64,000 bases of DNA, taken from the NCBI RefSeq assembly GCF_018141525.1, contig NZ_CP064655.1, positions 2,450,501 to 2,514,500 of the forward strand, in the 5' to 3' direction. The notes below the pieces were generated by a model. It saw only the letters and a program-made list of their open reading frames with translations. It did no database searches and was not told where the DNA came from. This document shows positions 19,751 to 29,380 of the stretch, piece by piece; position 1 is the first letter of the stretch; every line of letters begins with the position of its first letter. Made by a program: the position numbers and the translations under genes. The DNA is from Miltoncostaea marina (lineage in GTDB: Bacteria; Actinomycetota; Thermoleophilia; Miltoncostaeales; Miltoncostaeaceae).

Positions 19751-20487
19751 GGGCGCACCAGCCGGCCGCCGTCCACCACGAGGGTGTGCCCCGTGACGTA
19801 GGGCGCCTCGAGCAGGTAGCGCATCGCCCCGGCGACGTCCCCGGGGGTGCCGACGCGCCCGAGCACGGCCTTCTCGCTGGAGCGCCGGGTGGCCGCCTCC
19901 GACGAGCCGTCGGGCATCAGCACGGTGCCGGGCGCGATGGCGTTGACCGTCACCGCGGGCGCCAGCTCCTGGGCCAGGCAGCGCGTCAGCATCACCATCC
20001 CCGCCTTGGCGACCGAGTGGGCCGTGAAGCGCGGCCACGGCTCGAGGCCGGCCACGTCCGAGAGGTTGACGATGCGGCCCCAGCCGGCGGCGGCCATCGC
20101 CGGCGCCGCCGCCTGGGCCAGCATGAACGGCGCCTTCAGGTTGACCGACAGGACGAGGTCCATCTCGTCCTCGCTCACGTCCTCGAAGGCACGGGGCAGG
20201 AAGTTGGAGGCGGAGTTGACGAGCACGTCGACCCCGCCGAGGGCCTCCTGCGCCGCGGCCACGAGCGCGCGGCAGGCGGCGGCCGTGCCGAGGTCGGCCT
20301 GCAACACCACGGCGCGGACGCCGGCCTCGCGGCACTCCGCCGCCGTGGCCTCGGCGTCGGCCTCGGAGGCGCGGTGGTGGATCGCCAGGTCGATGCCCAT
20401 CGCGGCCAGCTCGAGGCTGAGGGCCCGGCCCACGCGACGGGAGCCCCCCGTGATCAGCGCCCTGCGCCCCGCCAGCGGCGAGCTCAC
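19747..20487 (-). CDS. Short-chain dehydrogenase, pteridine reductase-like
   Basis: A 246-aa Rossmann oxidoreductase. The cofactor loop is TGGSRRVGRA, close to the TGxxxRxG form of pteridine reductases (PTR1, FolM) instead of the usual TGxxxGIG; the Arg residues favour NADPH. NSASNFLP replaces the usual NNAG, again as in PTR1-like enzymes. The likely catalytic residues are Ser (NLSDVAG) and Lys (AHSVAKAG); the usual Tyr of YxxxK is His here (HSVAK), which is unusual. It may reduce pterins or another carbonyl substrate. It overlaps rdgB by 4 nt and the membrane protein gene by 4 nt. Confidence 0.8.
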
Positions 20488-21059
20488 GCCGGCTCGTCCA
20501 GCAGCGCGGCCATGCGGCGGGCGGCGCGCCCGCGGTGGGAGATCGCCGCCTTCTCCTCGCGGGTCATCTCGGCCATGGAGCGGTCCTCGCCCTCGGGCAG
20601 GAAGACCGGGTCGTAGCCGAAGCCGCCGGCGCCCCGCATGGCCGGCGCGATGCGCCCGGGGCAGCTCCCGCTCGCGACGAGCATCGAGCCGTCCGCCCGC
20701 AGCCCGACCAGCACGCAGACGAACGCGGCGGCGCGGTCGTCGACCCCCTCCAGCTCCTCGAGCAGGCGGCGGCAGTTGTCGGCGTAGGTGGCGTCTGGCC
20801 CGGCGTAGCGGGCGCTGAACACGCCGGGCCGGCCGCCGAGCGCGTGCACCACCAGGCCGGTGTCGTCGGCCAGCACCACGCTGTCGTCGTCGATCCGCTC
20901 GCGCAGCGCCCGGGCCTTGAGCCAGGCGTTCTGGAACAGGGTGACGCCGGTCTCCTCCACGTCGAAGCCCTCGGGCGCCGCCGCGACCTCGCGCGGCGCG
21001 AGCAGCGGGCGCAGCTCGGCCACCTTGTCGGCGTTGCCGGTGGCGAGCACGACCCTCAC
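20484..21059 (-). CDS. rdgB: XTP/dITP diphosphatase (RdgB/HAM1 family)
   Basis: A 191-aa house-cleaning enzyme that hydrolyses non-canonical purine triphosphates (ITP, dITP, XTP) to monophosphates. It shows the N-terminal substrate loop [11 protein letters not shown], the [23 protein letters not shown] segment with the catalytic acidic pair, and the C-terminal [13 protein letters not shown] and [10 protein letters not shown] motifs. The GTG at 21059 overlaps the rph stop by 4 nt. The rph-rdgB pair is conserved across actinobacteria and Firmicutes. Confidence 0.95.
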   Translation of the reverse strand: MRVVLATGNADKVAELRPLLAPREVAAAPEGFDVEETGVTLFQNAWLKARALRERIDDDSVVLADDTGLVVHALGGRPGVFSARYAGPDATYADNCRRLLEELEGVDDRAAAFVCVLVGLRADGSMLVASGSCPGRIAPAMRGAGGFGYDPVFLPEGEDRSMAEMTREEKAAISHRGRAARRMAALLDEPA

Positions 21060-21769
21060 GCCACCGCCGCCAGCTGCGCGTCGGTGAGCCGCCGGATGCC
21101 GCCCTCGGCCAGGTCCAGCAGCGCGTCGAGCTCCTCGCGGGAGAACGTCTGGCCCTCGGCCGTCGCCTGCACCTCCACGAGGCGTCCCTGCCCGGTCATC
21201 ACCACGTTCATGTCCGACTCGGCCCGCGAGTCCTCGGCGTAGGGCAGGTCGAGCAGCGCCCGCCCGTCGACCATGCCGACGCTCACCGCCGCGATCGAGT
21301 CGCGCAGCGGCAGGGCGGGGATCGTCCCCGCGGCCACGAGCCCGTCGAGCGCCAGCCGCAGCGCCACCCAGGCGCCGCAGATCGACGCGCAGCGCGTGCC
21401 GCCGTCGGCCTGCAGCACGTCGCAATCGAGCCAGACGGTGCGCTCGCCGAGCGCCTCCATGTCGACCACCGCGCGCACCGAGCGGCCGATGAGCCGCTGG
21501 ATCTCCGTGGTGCGTCCGTCCAGGCGCCCGCGCGAGATGTCGCGGGCCTTGCGCTGGCCGGTCGACGCCGGGAGCATCGAGTACTCGGCCGTCACCCAGC
21601 CGCGGCCGCGGCCGCGCATCCAGGCCGGCACGGCCTCCTCGACCGAGGCGGTGCAGATCACGCGCGTCGCCCCCTGCGAGATCAGCGCGCTCCCGTGGGC
21701 GGTCGCGACGAAGCCGGGGAGGATCTCGGTCGGGCGCAGCTCGTCCGGGCGTCGTCCGTCGGCTCGCAT
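21056..21769 (-). CDS. rph: Ribonuclease PH
   Basis: A 237-aa phosphorolytic 3'-5' exoribonuclease that trims tRNA 3' ends. It starts [13 protein letters not shown], matching the conserved RPDGR-type N-terminus, and carries [29 protein letters not shown] and [11 protein letters not shown] in the usual order. ATG at 21769 is preferred; the upstream in-frame extension (18 residues) reads into the divergent sirtuin gene. The interval to that gene is only 26 nt. First gene of the rph-rdgB-SDR-membrane-zinc ribbon chain. Confidence 0.95.
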   Translation of the reverse strand: MRADGRRPDELRPTEILPGFVATAHGSALISQGATRVICTASVEEAVPAWMRGRGRGWVTAEYSMLPASTGQRKARDISRGRLDGRTTEIQRLIGRSVRAVVDMEALGERTVWLDCDVLQADGGTRCASICGAWVALRLALDGLVAAGTIPALPLRDSIAAVSVGMVDGRALLDLPYAEDSRAESDMNVVMTGQGRLVEVQATAEGQTFSREELDALLDLAEGGIRRLTDAQLAAVA

Positions 21770-21783
21770 CCGGCGCAGCTTAG

Positions 21784-21789
21784 TAGCCT
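21784..21789 (+). promoter_or_regulatory. Probable -10 box of a leaderless sirtuin transcript
   Basis: TAGCCT ends 6 nt before the ATG at 21796, with no ribosome site between. This geometry fits transcription starting at the A of ATG (leaderless mRNA, common in actinobacteria). The same 26 nt must also serve rph on the other strand. Confidence 0.5.
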
Positions 21790-21795
21790 TGGCCG

Positions 21796-22563
21796 ATGAC
21801 CGACGGACCCGAGCGCCTGGCACGCCTCCTCGCCGGGGCCGAGCACGCCGTGGTGCTGACCGGCGCCGGCATCTCCACCGAGAGCGGCATCCCGGACTTC
21901 CGCTCGGCCGGCGGCGTCTGGGAGGAGTTCGACCCGATGGAGGTCGCCTCCATGCCGACCTTCCTCACCGACCCGACGCGCTTCTGGCGCTTCCACCGCC
22001 CGCGCATCGACATGCTGTCGGGGGTGGCGCCCAACGCCGGCCACGAGGTGGTGGCCGAGTTCGAGCGGCGCGGCGTCGTGAAGGCGGTCGTCACCCAGAA
22101 CATCGATCGCCTCCACGCGAAGGCCGGCAGCCGCGAGCTCATCGAGGTGCACGGCTCGCTCGAGCGCGGGGTCTGCCTGCGCTGCGACGCCCGAGTGAGC
22201 GGCGACGAGCTGACCGCCCGGGCCGACGCCGCCGACGACGGGGTGCCGCGCTGCAGCGCCTGCGGCTTCCAGCTCAAGAGCGGGGTGGTCCTGTTCGGCG
22301 AACCGCTGCCGGCCGACGCGATCGAGGCCGCCTACGCCCACGCCGAGCGCGCCGACGTGATGCTGGTGGTCGGCAGCTCGCTGCTGGTGGCGCCGGTCAG
22401 CCAGCTGCCGGGCATCGTGGTCGGCAACGGCGGGGCGCTCGCGATCCTCACCGAGAGCGAGACGCCGTACGACGCGCAGGCCACCCTGCGGATGCACGGC
22501 CGCGCCGGCGAGGAGCTCACCCGCACGCTGCGGGCGCTCGACGCCCTGGCGGGCGGCGCGTAG
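21796..22563 (+). CDS. cobB: NAD-dependent protein deacylase (sirtuin)
   Basis: A 255-aa Sir2-family enzyme that removes acetyl or related acyl groups from lysines using NAD+. Motifs in order: [15 protein letters not shown] (NAD binding), TQNIDRLH, the catalytic His in VHGSL, four zinc cysteines (CLRC and CSAC), and [14 protein letters not shown]. The deacylase-5 pair (Ala-Tyr-Arg) is not obvious: the region reads [11 protein letters not shown], with an Arg but no clear Tyr-x-x-Arg, so acetyl or short acyl groups are likelier than succinyl. Divergent from rph with a 26-nt gap. Confidence 0.93.
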   Translation: MTDGPERLARLLAGAEHAVVLTGAGISTESGIPDFRSAGGVWEEFDPMEVASMPTFLTDPTRFWRFHRPRIDMLSGVAPNAGHEVVAEFERRGVVKAVVTQNIDRLHAKAGSRELIEVHGSLERGVCLRCDARVSGDELTARADAADDGVPRCSACGFQLKSGVVLFGEPLPADAIEAAYAHAERADVMLVVGSSLLVAPVSQLPGIVVGNGGALAILTESETPYDAQATLRMHGRAGEELTRTLRALDALAGGA

Positions 22564-22571
22564 GGGCGCCG

Positions 22572-23369
22572 GTGCGCATCGACCTCAGCGGCCGCACGGC
22601 GCTCGTCACCGGCTCCACGGCGGGCATCGGCGCCGCCGTCGCGCTCGGGCTGGCGGGCGCCGGCGCCGCGGTCGTGGTCAACGGACGCGACCAGGAGCGC
22701 GCCGAGCGGGTGGCGGGGATCATCGGCGGGCAGCACGGGGTGCGCGAGGACGTGCGCGCGGTGGCCGGCGACGTCGGCACGGCCGAGGGCTGCGCGGCGA
22801 TCGTGGCGGCGGTCCCCCGGGTCGACATCCTCGTCAACAACGCGGGCGTCTTCCGCCCCACGCCGGTGTTCGAGATCCCCGACGAGGACTGGCTGCGCAC
22901 CTTCGAGGTCAACGTGATGGCCGGGGTGCGCCTCGCCCGCGCCTACGTCCCCGGCATGGTGGAGCGCGGCTGGGGCAGGGTGATCTTCATCTCGTCGGAG
23001 TCGGCGGTGCAGATCCCGGCCGAGATGGTCCACTACGGCATGACGAAGACCGCCCAGCTCGCCGTGGCCCGCGGCATGGCCGAGTCGGTGCCGGCGAGCG
23101 GCGTGACGATCAACAGCGTGCTGCCCGGCCCCACCCTCACGGAGGGCTTCCGGGCGATGTTCGAGGAGCAGGGCGTCACCGGCGACGACGAGGTCGAGCG
23201 CGCCGGCCGCGAGTTCATCCGGGAGCACCGCCCCACCTCGCTGCTCGGCCGCCTCGCCACCCCCGAGGAGGTGGCGAACCTCGTCGTCTACCTCGCCTCC
23301 GACCAGGCCTCGGCCACGACCGGCTCGGCGCTGCGGGTAGACGGCGGCGTGGTGCGCGGCATCCCCTAG
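22572..23369 (+). CDS. Short-chain dehydrogenase/reductase
   Basis: A 265-aa classical SDR: cofactor loop TGSTAGIGAAVA, the NNAG motif (VNNAGVFRPTP), catalytic Ser in FISSESA and YGMTK (Tyr and Lys) and the adenine-side Asn (NGRDQERA) after the second strand, which leans toward NADP(H). The C-terminal VDGGVVRGIP is typical of the FabG-like group. Substrate unknown. The GTG at 22572 follows the sirtuin stop by 8 nt, so the two are probably cotranscribed; a functional link is not evident. Confidence 0.88.
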   Translation: MRIDLSGRTALVTGSTAGIGAAVALGLAGAGAAVVVNGRDQERAERVAGIIGGQHGVREDVRAVAGDVGTAEGCAAIVAAVPRVDILVNNAGVFRPTPVFEIPDEDWLRTFEVNVMAGVRLARAYVPGMVERGWGRVIFISSESAVQIPAEMVHYGMTKTAQLAVARGMAESVPASGVTINSVLPGPTLTEGFRAMFEEQGVTGDDEVERAGREFIREHRPTSLLGRLATPEEVANLVVYLASDQASATTGSALRVDGGVVRGIP

Positions 23370-23435
23370 GTCGGCTCGGCGCCGGCGGACGCCGGCTGGT
23401 GGACCATCCGGAGACGATCATCCACACTCGTCCGC

Positions 23436-23651
23436 ATGACCCATCGGATCGGCACGAGGGGTGAGGTCGTCATCCCCGGGCACCTGCGGACGGCCGCGGG
23501 GCTGCACCCCGGCGTGGAGATCGAGTTCGAGCTCGAGGGCGACCGGGTGACCATCGTGCGACGGGCCGCGACGCGGCCGCTCGGCAACCGATTCAGCGGG
23601 AGCGGGATGGCCCGCCGGCTACTGGAGGACCGCGCTCGCGAACGGCCCTGA
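23436..23651 (+). CDS. SpoVT/AbrB-domain DNA-binding protein without a partner toxin
   Basis: A 71-aa protein with the swapped-hairpin AbrB fold: THRIGTRGEVVIPGHLR, AAGLHPGVEIEFELEGDRVTIV. This is the form seen in VapB/MazE-type antitoxins and small regulators. The C-terminal tail (PLGNRFSGSGMARRLLEDRA) resembles the toxin-binding arm of VapB antitoxins. No PIN-domain toxin follows; the next gene is convergent and a terminator-like hairpin comes 23 nt after the stop. It may be an orphan antitoxin or a stand-alone regulator. Confidence 0.8.
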   Translation: MTHRIGTRGEVVIPGHLRTAAGLHPGVEIEFELEGDRVTIVRRAATRPLGNRFSGSGMARRLLEDRARERP

Positions 23652-23673
23652 CGACCTGCCGCGATCGTGCTGG

Positions 23674-23695
23674 GGGCGACGACCTGCCGTCGCCC
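23674..23695. terminator. Hairpin terminator between convergent genes
   Basis: GGGCGACG (23674-23681), loop ACCTGC, CGTCGCCC (23688-23695), followed by TTC. It lies between the AbrB gene and the convergent DsbA-like gene. The segment ACGACCTGCC also occurs once more just upstream, at 23651-23660. Confidence 0.65.
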
Positions 23696-23709
23696 TTCGC
23701 TGAGATCGT

Positions 23710-24591
23710 TCAGGCGGCCGTCCAGAGGGCGTCGTGGCCGAGCGGCGCCCGCCGCGCGCGGCCCTCGGCCACCAGCGCGAGCAGCATCCGCTCGGCGGCG
23801 GCCCGGTCCGGGTCGTCGTTGCCGCGGGAGAGCATCACGGCGACCTCCTGGGTGACGAGGCCCTCGGGGAAGCGCTCGAGCAACGGCAGCGGCCCGTCGG
23901 GCGGCTCGCGCCGCGGGATCGCCGGGTCCAGGTTCGCCACCAGCACGTCGTAGGCCTCGAGCGGCTGCCACCCGCCGGCCACCAGGCGCATGCCGTCGCG
24001 CTCCAGCACCAGGGTCGGCGCGGTGTAGCGCTCGGGGCCGTCGGTACGGGCCGTCTTGCCCTGCAGCTCGGCGGCCGAGCCGGCGGCGCTGCGCGCCTCG
24101 GCGCGGTCGGCCTCGTAGGCCGCCGCCACGTCGGGGTCGTCCAGGCGCGCCACGAGGGCGTCGGCGTCGATGCCCGGCACGTCGCGGAGCGCGGCCGCGA
24201 TCAGGGCGTCGTCGTCCAGCAGCAGCGGCGTGGTGAAGTTCGCGAGCTGCAGCGCCCGCAGGACGCGCCACTCCGAGCCGGGCGCGTCGAGGCGGGCGGC
24301 GACGACGGCCCGGCACCCGCGGCCGGTGGCCGCCACGCGCGGCTTCGGCGCCACGGCGAAGGGCATGCCGAAGCGGTCACGGAACGCCTGGTTGCCGTTC
24401 GCGTTGGTCGCCGGCGTGTAGCCCCGCGCCTCGTACTGGGCGGCGCGCTCGGTGAGCCCGATCACCACCAGCCGCCAGGCGAGGGCGTCGCCGTAGCGCC
24501 ACTCGAGGGCGCGGAGCGCGGGCAGCGCGGAGTAGGCCCACGGGCAGCCGGGGTCGGTGTGGAGCGTCGCCGCGACGCGCGCGCCGCTCAC
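23710..24591 (-). CDS. DsbA-family thioredoxin-fold oxidoreductase
   Basis: A 293-aa soluble protein with a thioredoxin fold carrying the large helical insertion of DsbA/FrnE proteins. The active region reads DPGCPWAYSALPAL, where Cys16 is followed by Pro-Trp-Ala, so there is only one cysteine where DsbA has CxxC. The cis-Pro strand is probably the TAPTLVLERDGMRLVAGG stretch. A C-terminal extension (VMLSRGNDDPDRAAAERMLLALVAEG) is alpha-helical. Single-Cys forms may act as isomerases or glutathione/mycothiol-type transferases. It overlaps the preceding alpha/beta hydrolase gene by 4 nt (GTGA). Confidence 0.8.
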   Translation of the reverse strand: MSGARVAATLHTDPGCPWAYSALPALRALEWRYGDALAWRLVVIGLTERAAQYEARGYTPATNANGNQAFRDRFGMPFAVAPKPRVAATGRGCRAVVAARLDAPGSEWRVLRALQLANFTTPLLLDDDALIAAALRDVPGIDADALVARLDDPDVAAAYEADRAEARSAAGSAAELQGKTARTDGPERYTAPTLVLERDGMRLVAGGWQPLEAYDVLVANLDPAIPRREPPDGPLPLLERFPEGLVTQEVAVMLSRGNDDPDRAAAERMLLALVAEGRARRAPLGHDALWTAA

Positions 24592-25541
24592 AGGCGCTCG
24601 TCCAGCCACTCGACGATGGCCTCGGTCAGGTCCGTGTCCGCTCCCGTGAAGACGTGGTCGGTGCCGGGGATGGTCTCCAGCAGCACGCTCGGGCAGTCCC
24701 CCTGACGCGCGATGGACTCGAGCTGGGCGCCCTCGGCGGCGCGCACGAGCTCGTCCTCCCCCGCCTGGATGATGGCGAGCGGCACCGTGACGTGCCCGAT
24801 GCGCAGGCGCGACTCGGCGTGCGGCGCCCGCGGGCCGCGCGAGTGCCACCAGGCGAGATAGCTCCACACCTCGCCGTCCACCGGGCGCTCGCCGAAGCCG
24901 CGGGCCCGGCGCACGATGAAGATGCCGTCGCGGCGGGTGCGCTCGAAGTCGGGCGCCAGGCGCAGGTGGGCCTCCTCGACGACCTCCTCGTAGGTCGGCT
25001 CGGCGCCGTAGTGGGCCCATCGCAGCCGCAGCGCCGCCGGCAGCGACGCGGGGTGCGCGAGCGTGCACACGCCCACCACGTCGGCCGGCTGGCGCAGCGC
25101 CTGGTAGTGGGTGACCATGGTGGAGCCCAGGCTGAAGCCGAGCAGCACGATGCGGCGGAAGCCGCGGCGGCGCATCACCGCGAGGGCCGCGTCGATGTCG
25201 AGCGGCGTGCGGTGCATGAGCCCGCCGCCGAAGATGACGCCGTAGTTGGCCATGCGGGTGTTGACCGACAGCACCGTGAAGCCCGCCTGGGCGAGCCCGA
25301 ACGACACCCTGCGCGGCACGCCGGTCAGGTAGTTGCCGACCGAGCCGTGGATCACGATCACGCCCAGCCGGCGCCGGCGCTGCTCGCGGTCGCCGCGCGG
25401 GCGGAAGATCATCCCGTCCCAGCTGTGGCCGTCCTCGGTGTGGGTGAGGACGAGGTCGATCGCGAGCCCGCGGTCGTCCGCGCCGAACACCGGCACGTGG
25501 CGCCGGCCACCCCGGGCGGTGATGCGGCGGGCGGGCCTCAC
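24588..25541 (-). CDS. Alpha/beta hydrolase (paralogue of next gene)
   Basis: A 317-aa serine hydrolase. Visible parts: IVIHGSVGNYLTG (oxyanion loop region), nucleophile elbow GFSLGS, acid AGEDELVRA and catalytic His in GTDHVF. A cap region contains the unusual motif SYLAWWHSRGPRAP, shared with its neighbour. There is no signal peptide. It overlaps both neighbours by 4 nt. Hydrolase of an ester or thioester is the safest call; a CoA or peptidoglycan role cannot be judged from sequence. Confidence 0.82.
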   Translation of the reverse strand: MRPARRITARGGRRHVPVFGADDRGLAIDLVLTHTEDGHSWDGMIFRPRGDREQRRRRLGVIVIHGSVGNYLTGVPRRVSFGLAQAGFTVLSVNTRMANYGVIFGGGLMHRTPLDIDAALAVMRRRGFRRIVLLGFSLGSTMVTHYQALRQPADVVGVCTLAHPASLPAALRLRWAHYGAEPTYEEVVEEAHLRLAPDFERTRRDGIFIVRRARGFGERPVDGEVWSYLAWWHSRGPRAPHAESRLRIGHVTVPLAIIQAGEDELVRAAEGAQLESIARQGDCPSVLLETIPGTDHVFTGADTDLTEAIVEWLDERL

Positions 25542-26434
25542 GCGCGCCTGCGCAGCCAGGAGATGACCGCGTCGAGGGTCGGGATCTCGGCCCCGCGGAA
25601 GGCGTGGCCGGCCCCGTCGATGCGCATGATCGTGACGTCGGGGTTGCCCGCCTGCCGGGCCACCCGGGCGAGCGCCACCGCCTCCTCGAAGTAGACGACC
25701 TCGTCGTCGGTGCCCTGCACGAGCAGGATCGGCGCCCACACCTGACCGATCTGGCGGAACGCCATGGCCGACGTGGCCGCCGGGCCGCGCGAGTGCCACC
25801 AGGTGCGGTAGGTGTAGACCTCGCTGTCGGCCGGCGAGGTGGTGGGGCCGCGGCTGCGCTCGACCACGAACAGCCGGTCCTCGGCCGGATCGTCCGGATT
25901 CGCGCCGATGGCGCGGCGGATGGTCTCGATCAGCTCGCCGTAGTCGGGCGTCGCCCCGTAGCGCTCCGCGCGCCGCTGCATCGACTGCGGCAGGCCCCAC
26001 GGGTTGCCCAGGCACACCAGCCCGCGCAGGTCGGGCAGGTGGCGGGTGGCGGCGTACCGGGTGGCGAGCGTCGCCCCGCTCGAGTAGCCCGACAGCACGA
26101 TCGTGTCGAAGCCCTGGCTGCGCAGCCAGACCACCGCGGCGTCGACGTCCTTGATGGCCTGCTCGAAGATCGCCTGCCCGAAGAGCTGGCCGACGTTGGC
26201 CATCCGGGTCTCCAGCACCAGCACCGGGAAGCCAGCCCGCGCCAGCGGCGCCGGGTAGAAGCGCAGCGTGCCGACGAGGAAGTTGCCCATGATCCCGTGG
26301 ATGTGCACGAGCGCCGTGCGCCGGCCGGTCGCCCGCGTGCGGGCGCGCGCGGCCCGCTCGTCGATCTCGAAGAGCGCGTCGTGGACCTCGCCGTCCTCGG
26401 CGGTGAGCGTGATGAGCCGCCGGTCGACCGGCAA
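25538..26434 (-). CDS. Alpha/beta hydrolase (paralogue of previous gene)
   Basis: A 298-aa serine hydrolase with the same plan as the preceding product: VHIHGIMGNFLVG, nucleophile elbow GYSSGA, acid GTDDEVVYF, His in GAGHAFRG, and the shared cap motif YRTWWHSRGPAA. The two are tandem duplicates that have diverged strongly. The start is a TTG at 26434 with GGAG 7 nt upstream; other starts would shorten the first strand. First gene of the hydrolase-hydrolase-DsbA chain and divergent from a thioredoxin-like pair, separated by 57 nt. Confidence 0.8.
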   Translation of the reverse strand: MPVDRRLITLTAEDGEVHDALFEIDERAARARTRATGRRTALVHIHGIMGNFLVGTLRFYPAPLARAGFPVLVLETRMANVGQLFGQAIFEQAIKDVDAAVVWLRSQGFDTIVLSGYSSGATLATRYAATRHLPDLRGLVCLGNPWGLPQSMQRRAERYGATPDYGELIETIRRAIGANPDDPAEDRLFVVERSRGPTTSPADSEVYTYRTWWHSRGPAATSAMAFRQIGQVWAPILLVQGTDDEVVYFEEAVALARVARQAGNPDVTIMRIDGAGHAFRGAEIPTLDAVISWLRRRA

Positions 26435-26478
26435 CTACGCTCCGGCCGCGCCGGCGTCGCGGGGGCTGCGCACGGCGG

Positions 26479-26484
26479 TACGAT
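26479..26484 (+). promoter_or_regulatory. Probable -10 box of a leaderless transcript
   Basis: TACGAT lies 7 nt before the GTG at 26492, with no ribosome site. The geometry matches a leaderless actinobacterial mRNA. Confidence 0.45.
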
Positions 26485-26491
26485 AGCCCGC

Positions 26492-26842
26492 GTGCCGCCC
26501 CAGGAACCGCTCCCCGTGACCTATCTCTTCACCCGCTCCTGCCCCTCCCACGAGGAGGGCCTCGAGCTGCTGCGCGCGGCGGCCGCGCGCGCCGGGGTGC
26601 CGATCGCGGTGGACGCGGTCGAGGTGACCGGCGACGACCAGGCGGCGGCCCTCGCCTTCCCCGGCTCGCCCACCTACCGCCTGGCGGGCGCCGACCCCTT
26701 CCCCGGCGGTGAGGCCGGCGGGCCGGCGGTCGCCGACGCCTGCCGCGCCTACCGCCGGCCCGGCGGGCGGGTCGGCCCGCTGCCCCACGCCGACGACCTC
26801 GCGGCCGCCCTGCGCGCCGCCGCCGCCCGGCGGGCCGCGTGA
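26492..26842 (+). CDS. Thioredoxin-fold small protein
   Basis: A 116-aa protein with a thioredoxin-like layout: strand VTYLFTRSCPSHEEGLELL, a helix, strand VDAVEVTGDDQAAALAFPG, then GSPTYRLAGADPFPGG, where Ser-Pro-Thr supplies the cis-Pro loop. Only one Cys is in the active loop (SCPSHEEG), so it is a glutaredoxin-like or alkylhydroperoxidase-accessory type instead of a classical CxxC thioredoxin. A second possible start is the GTG at 26516. It overlaps the following peroxiredoxin-like gene by 4 nt, so the two probably work together in thiol redox chemistry. Confidence 0.65.
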   Translation: MPPQEPLPVTYLFTRSCPSHEEGLELLRAAAARAGVPIAVDAVEVTGDDQAAALAFPGSPTYRLAGADPFPGGEAGGPAVADACRAYRRPGGRVGPLPHADDLAAALRAAAARRAA

Positions 26843-27369
26843 GCGTCGCGGTCGGCGACCCGGCCCCCGGCTTCAGCCTGCCCGACACGGACGGCGGCGA
26901 GGTCGGCCTCGACGAGGGCGCCGGCGCCCCGGCCCGCATCGTGGCCTTCTGGTGCAACCACTGCCCCTACGTGCAGGCCTGGGAGGCGCGGTTCGACGCG
27001 ATCGCCCGCGAGTACTCCGACCGGGGCGTGGTGACGGTGGCGATCTGCTCCAACGACGCGCGGGTGCAGCCCGCCGACGCCTTCGAGCGCATGGTGGAGC
27101 GGGCCGCCGAGCGGCGCTACGCCTTCGCCTACGCGCACGACGCGACCCAGGAGGTGGCGCGGGCCTACGGGGCCGAGCGCACCCCGGAGGTCTTCGTGGT
27201 CGACGCCGCGGGCCGGGTGGCGTACCACGGCGCGATCGACGACAGCACCGACCCGGACGCGGTCACCGCGCACCACCTGCGCGACGCGCTCGACGCGGTC
27301 CTCGCGGGCCGGTCGCCGGCGGTGCCGAGCACCCCGCCGGTGGGATGCACCATCAAGTGGAGCCGCTGA
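26839..27369 (+). CDS. AhpC/TSA-type thiol oxidoreductase
   Basis: A 176-aa peroxiredoxin-like protein of the AhpC/TSA superfamily: GDPAPGFSLPDTDGGEVGL, then FWCNHCPYVQAW with a CxxC pair (CNHC) and the cis-Pro strand ERTPEVFVVDAAG. The CNHCPYV form is that of cytosolic thioredoxin-like peroxiredoxins, often called redoxin-family proteins. It may reduce peroxides or protein disulfides in the cytoplasm; there is no signal peptide. Overlaps the preceding small thioredoxin-fold gene by 4 nt. Confidence 0.85.
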   Translation: MSVAVGDPAPGFSLPDTDGGEVGLDEGAGAPARIVAFWCNHCPYVQAWEARFDAIAREYSDRGVVTVAICSNDARVQPADAFERMVERAAERRYAFAYAHDATQEVARAYGAERTPEVFVVDAAGRVAYHGAIDDSTDPDAVTAHHLRDALDAVLAGRSPAVPSTPPVGCTIKWSR

Positions 27370-27376
27370 GCGGCTC

Positions 27377-27850
27377 CTACCGCAGGCGACCGTAGGCGCG
27401 GTTGCAGTAGATCAGCGGGTCGGTGCCGGCGAGCTCGGTGCTCACGACCCGGCCGACGAGGATGGTGTGGTCGCCGCCGTCGAGCGTCGAGTGGCGCTCG
27501 CACACCAGGCGCGCGACGCCGAACGGCAGCAGCGGGGCGTCGAAGGCGCCGGTCCCCTGCACCAGGCCGTCGAACTTGTCCGCCCCGGCGCGCGAGAACA
27601 GCCCGGACATCTCGGCCTGCTCGGCGCCGAGGATGTGGACCGCGAAGCCGGGGGCGCCCACGAGGCCGTCGTGCGAGTACGCCGAGCGGGCGACGCAGAT
27701 CAGCACGAGCGGCGGGTCGAGCGACAGCGAGGAGAACGAGGCGGCGGTCATGCCGTAGCGCGCGCCCTCGTGCGTCGCGGTGATGACGGTGACGCCGCTG
27801 GCCCAGCGGGCGAGGGTGTCGCGGAACTCCCGCTCGGTCACGCTCTCCAT
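27377..27850 (-). CDS. Flavin reductase-like FMN-binding protein
   Basis: A 157-aa protein of the flavin reductase (HpaC-like) fold. Features: FRDTLARWASGVTVITA, GMTAASFSSLSLDPPLVLICV, the GVARLVCERHSTLDGGDHTILVGRV region with the conserved GDH around the flavin site. It would reduce FMN or FAD with NAD(P)H and supply it to a monooxygenase; no partner oxygenase is next to it. ATG at 27850. Convergent with the AhpC/TSA-like gene (7-nt gap) and divergent from the DEAD-box helicase leader. Confidence 0.88.
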   Translation of the reverse strand: MESVTEREFRDTLARWASGVTVITATHEGARYGMTAASFSSLSLDPPLVLICVARSAYSHDGLVGAPGFAVHILGAEQAEMSGLFSRAGADKFDGLVQGTGAFDAPLLPFGVARLVCERHSTLDGGDHTILVGRVVSTELAGTDPLIYCNRAYGRLR

Positions 27851-27924
27851 CGTGCGCAGGCTACAGACGGCCCCCGATCCGCGGCCCGGTGGGCGGCGGC
27901 CGCCCGGTCGGCTATCCTCTCCGC

Positions 27925-28068
27925 CCAGACTCTCGACGACCCTCGTCGAAGCAGGGCGGCAATCCGGTCGCCCGTGGGAGAGCACTTCACTCTGAGCATC
28001 CTGAAGGTGGGACGGTCGAGCGTGGTCTCCCGTCCGACCGCGGCCAGAGCGGCCGCAAGGAGCTCGTA
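27925..28068 (+). promoter_or_regulatory. Long structured 5' leader of the DEAD-box helicase gene
   Basis: A -10-like TATCCT at 27913-27918 suggests transcription from ~27925, leaving ~144 nt untranslated. The leader has at least four hairpins: TCGACGA/TCGTCGA (27933-27939/27943-27949), GGGCG/CGCCC (27954-27958/27969-27973), GGACGG/CCGTCC (28010-28015/28030-28035) and GCGGCC/GGCCGC (28040-28045/28051-28056); the last sits just before the ribosome site GGAG at 28059-28062. A helicase that controls its own leader, or a cold-response switch, is plausible but unproven. It matches no riboswitch class I know. Confidence 0.5.
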
Positions 28069-29352
<1,284 letters not shown>

Positions 29353-29358
29353 CGCCCC

Positions 29359-29380
29359 CCGGCGGGCCCCGCCCCGCCGG
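29359..29380. terminator. Hairpin after the DEAD-box helicase gene
   Basis: CCGGCGGG (29359-29366), loop CCCCGC, CCCGCCGG (29373-29380). Directly after the helicase stop and abutting the stop of the convergent frameshifted gene. Confidence 0.6.

Noticed and set aside
23436-23651. A VapBC/MazEF toxin-antitoxin pair
   Set aside because: The AbrB-type gene is followed by a terminator and a convergent gene; no toxin ORF is seen on either side.
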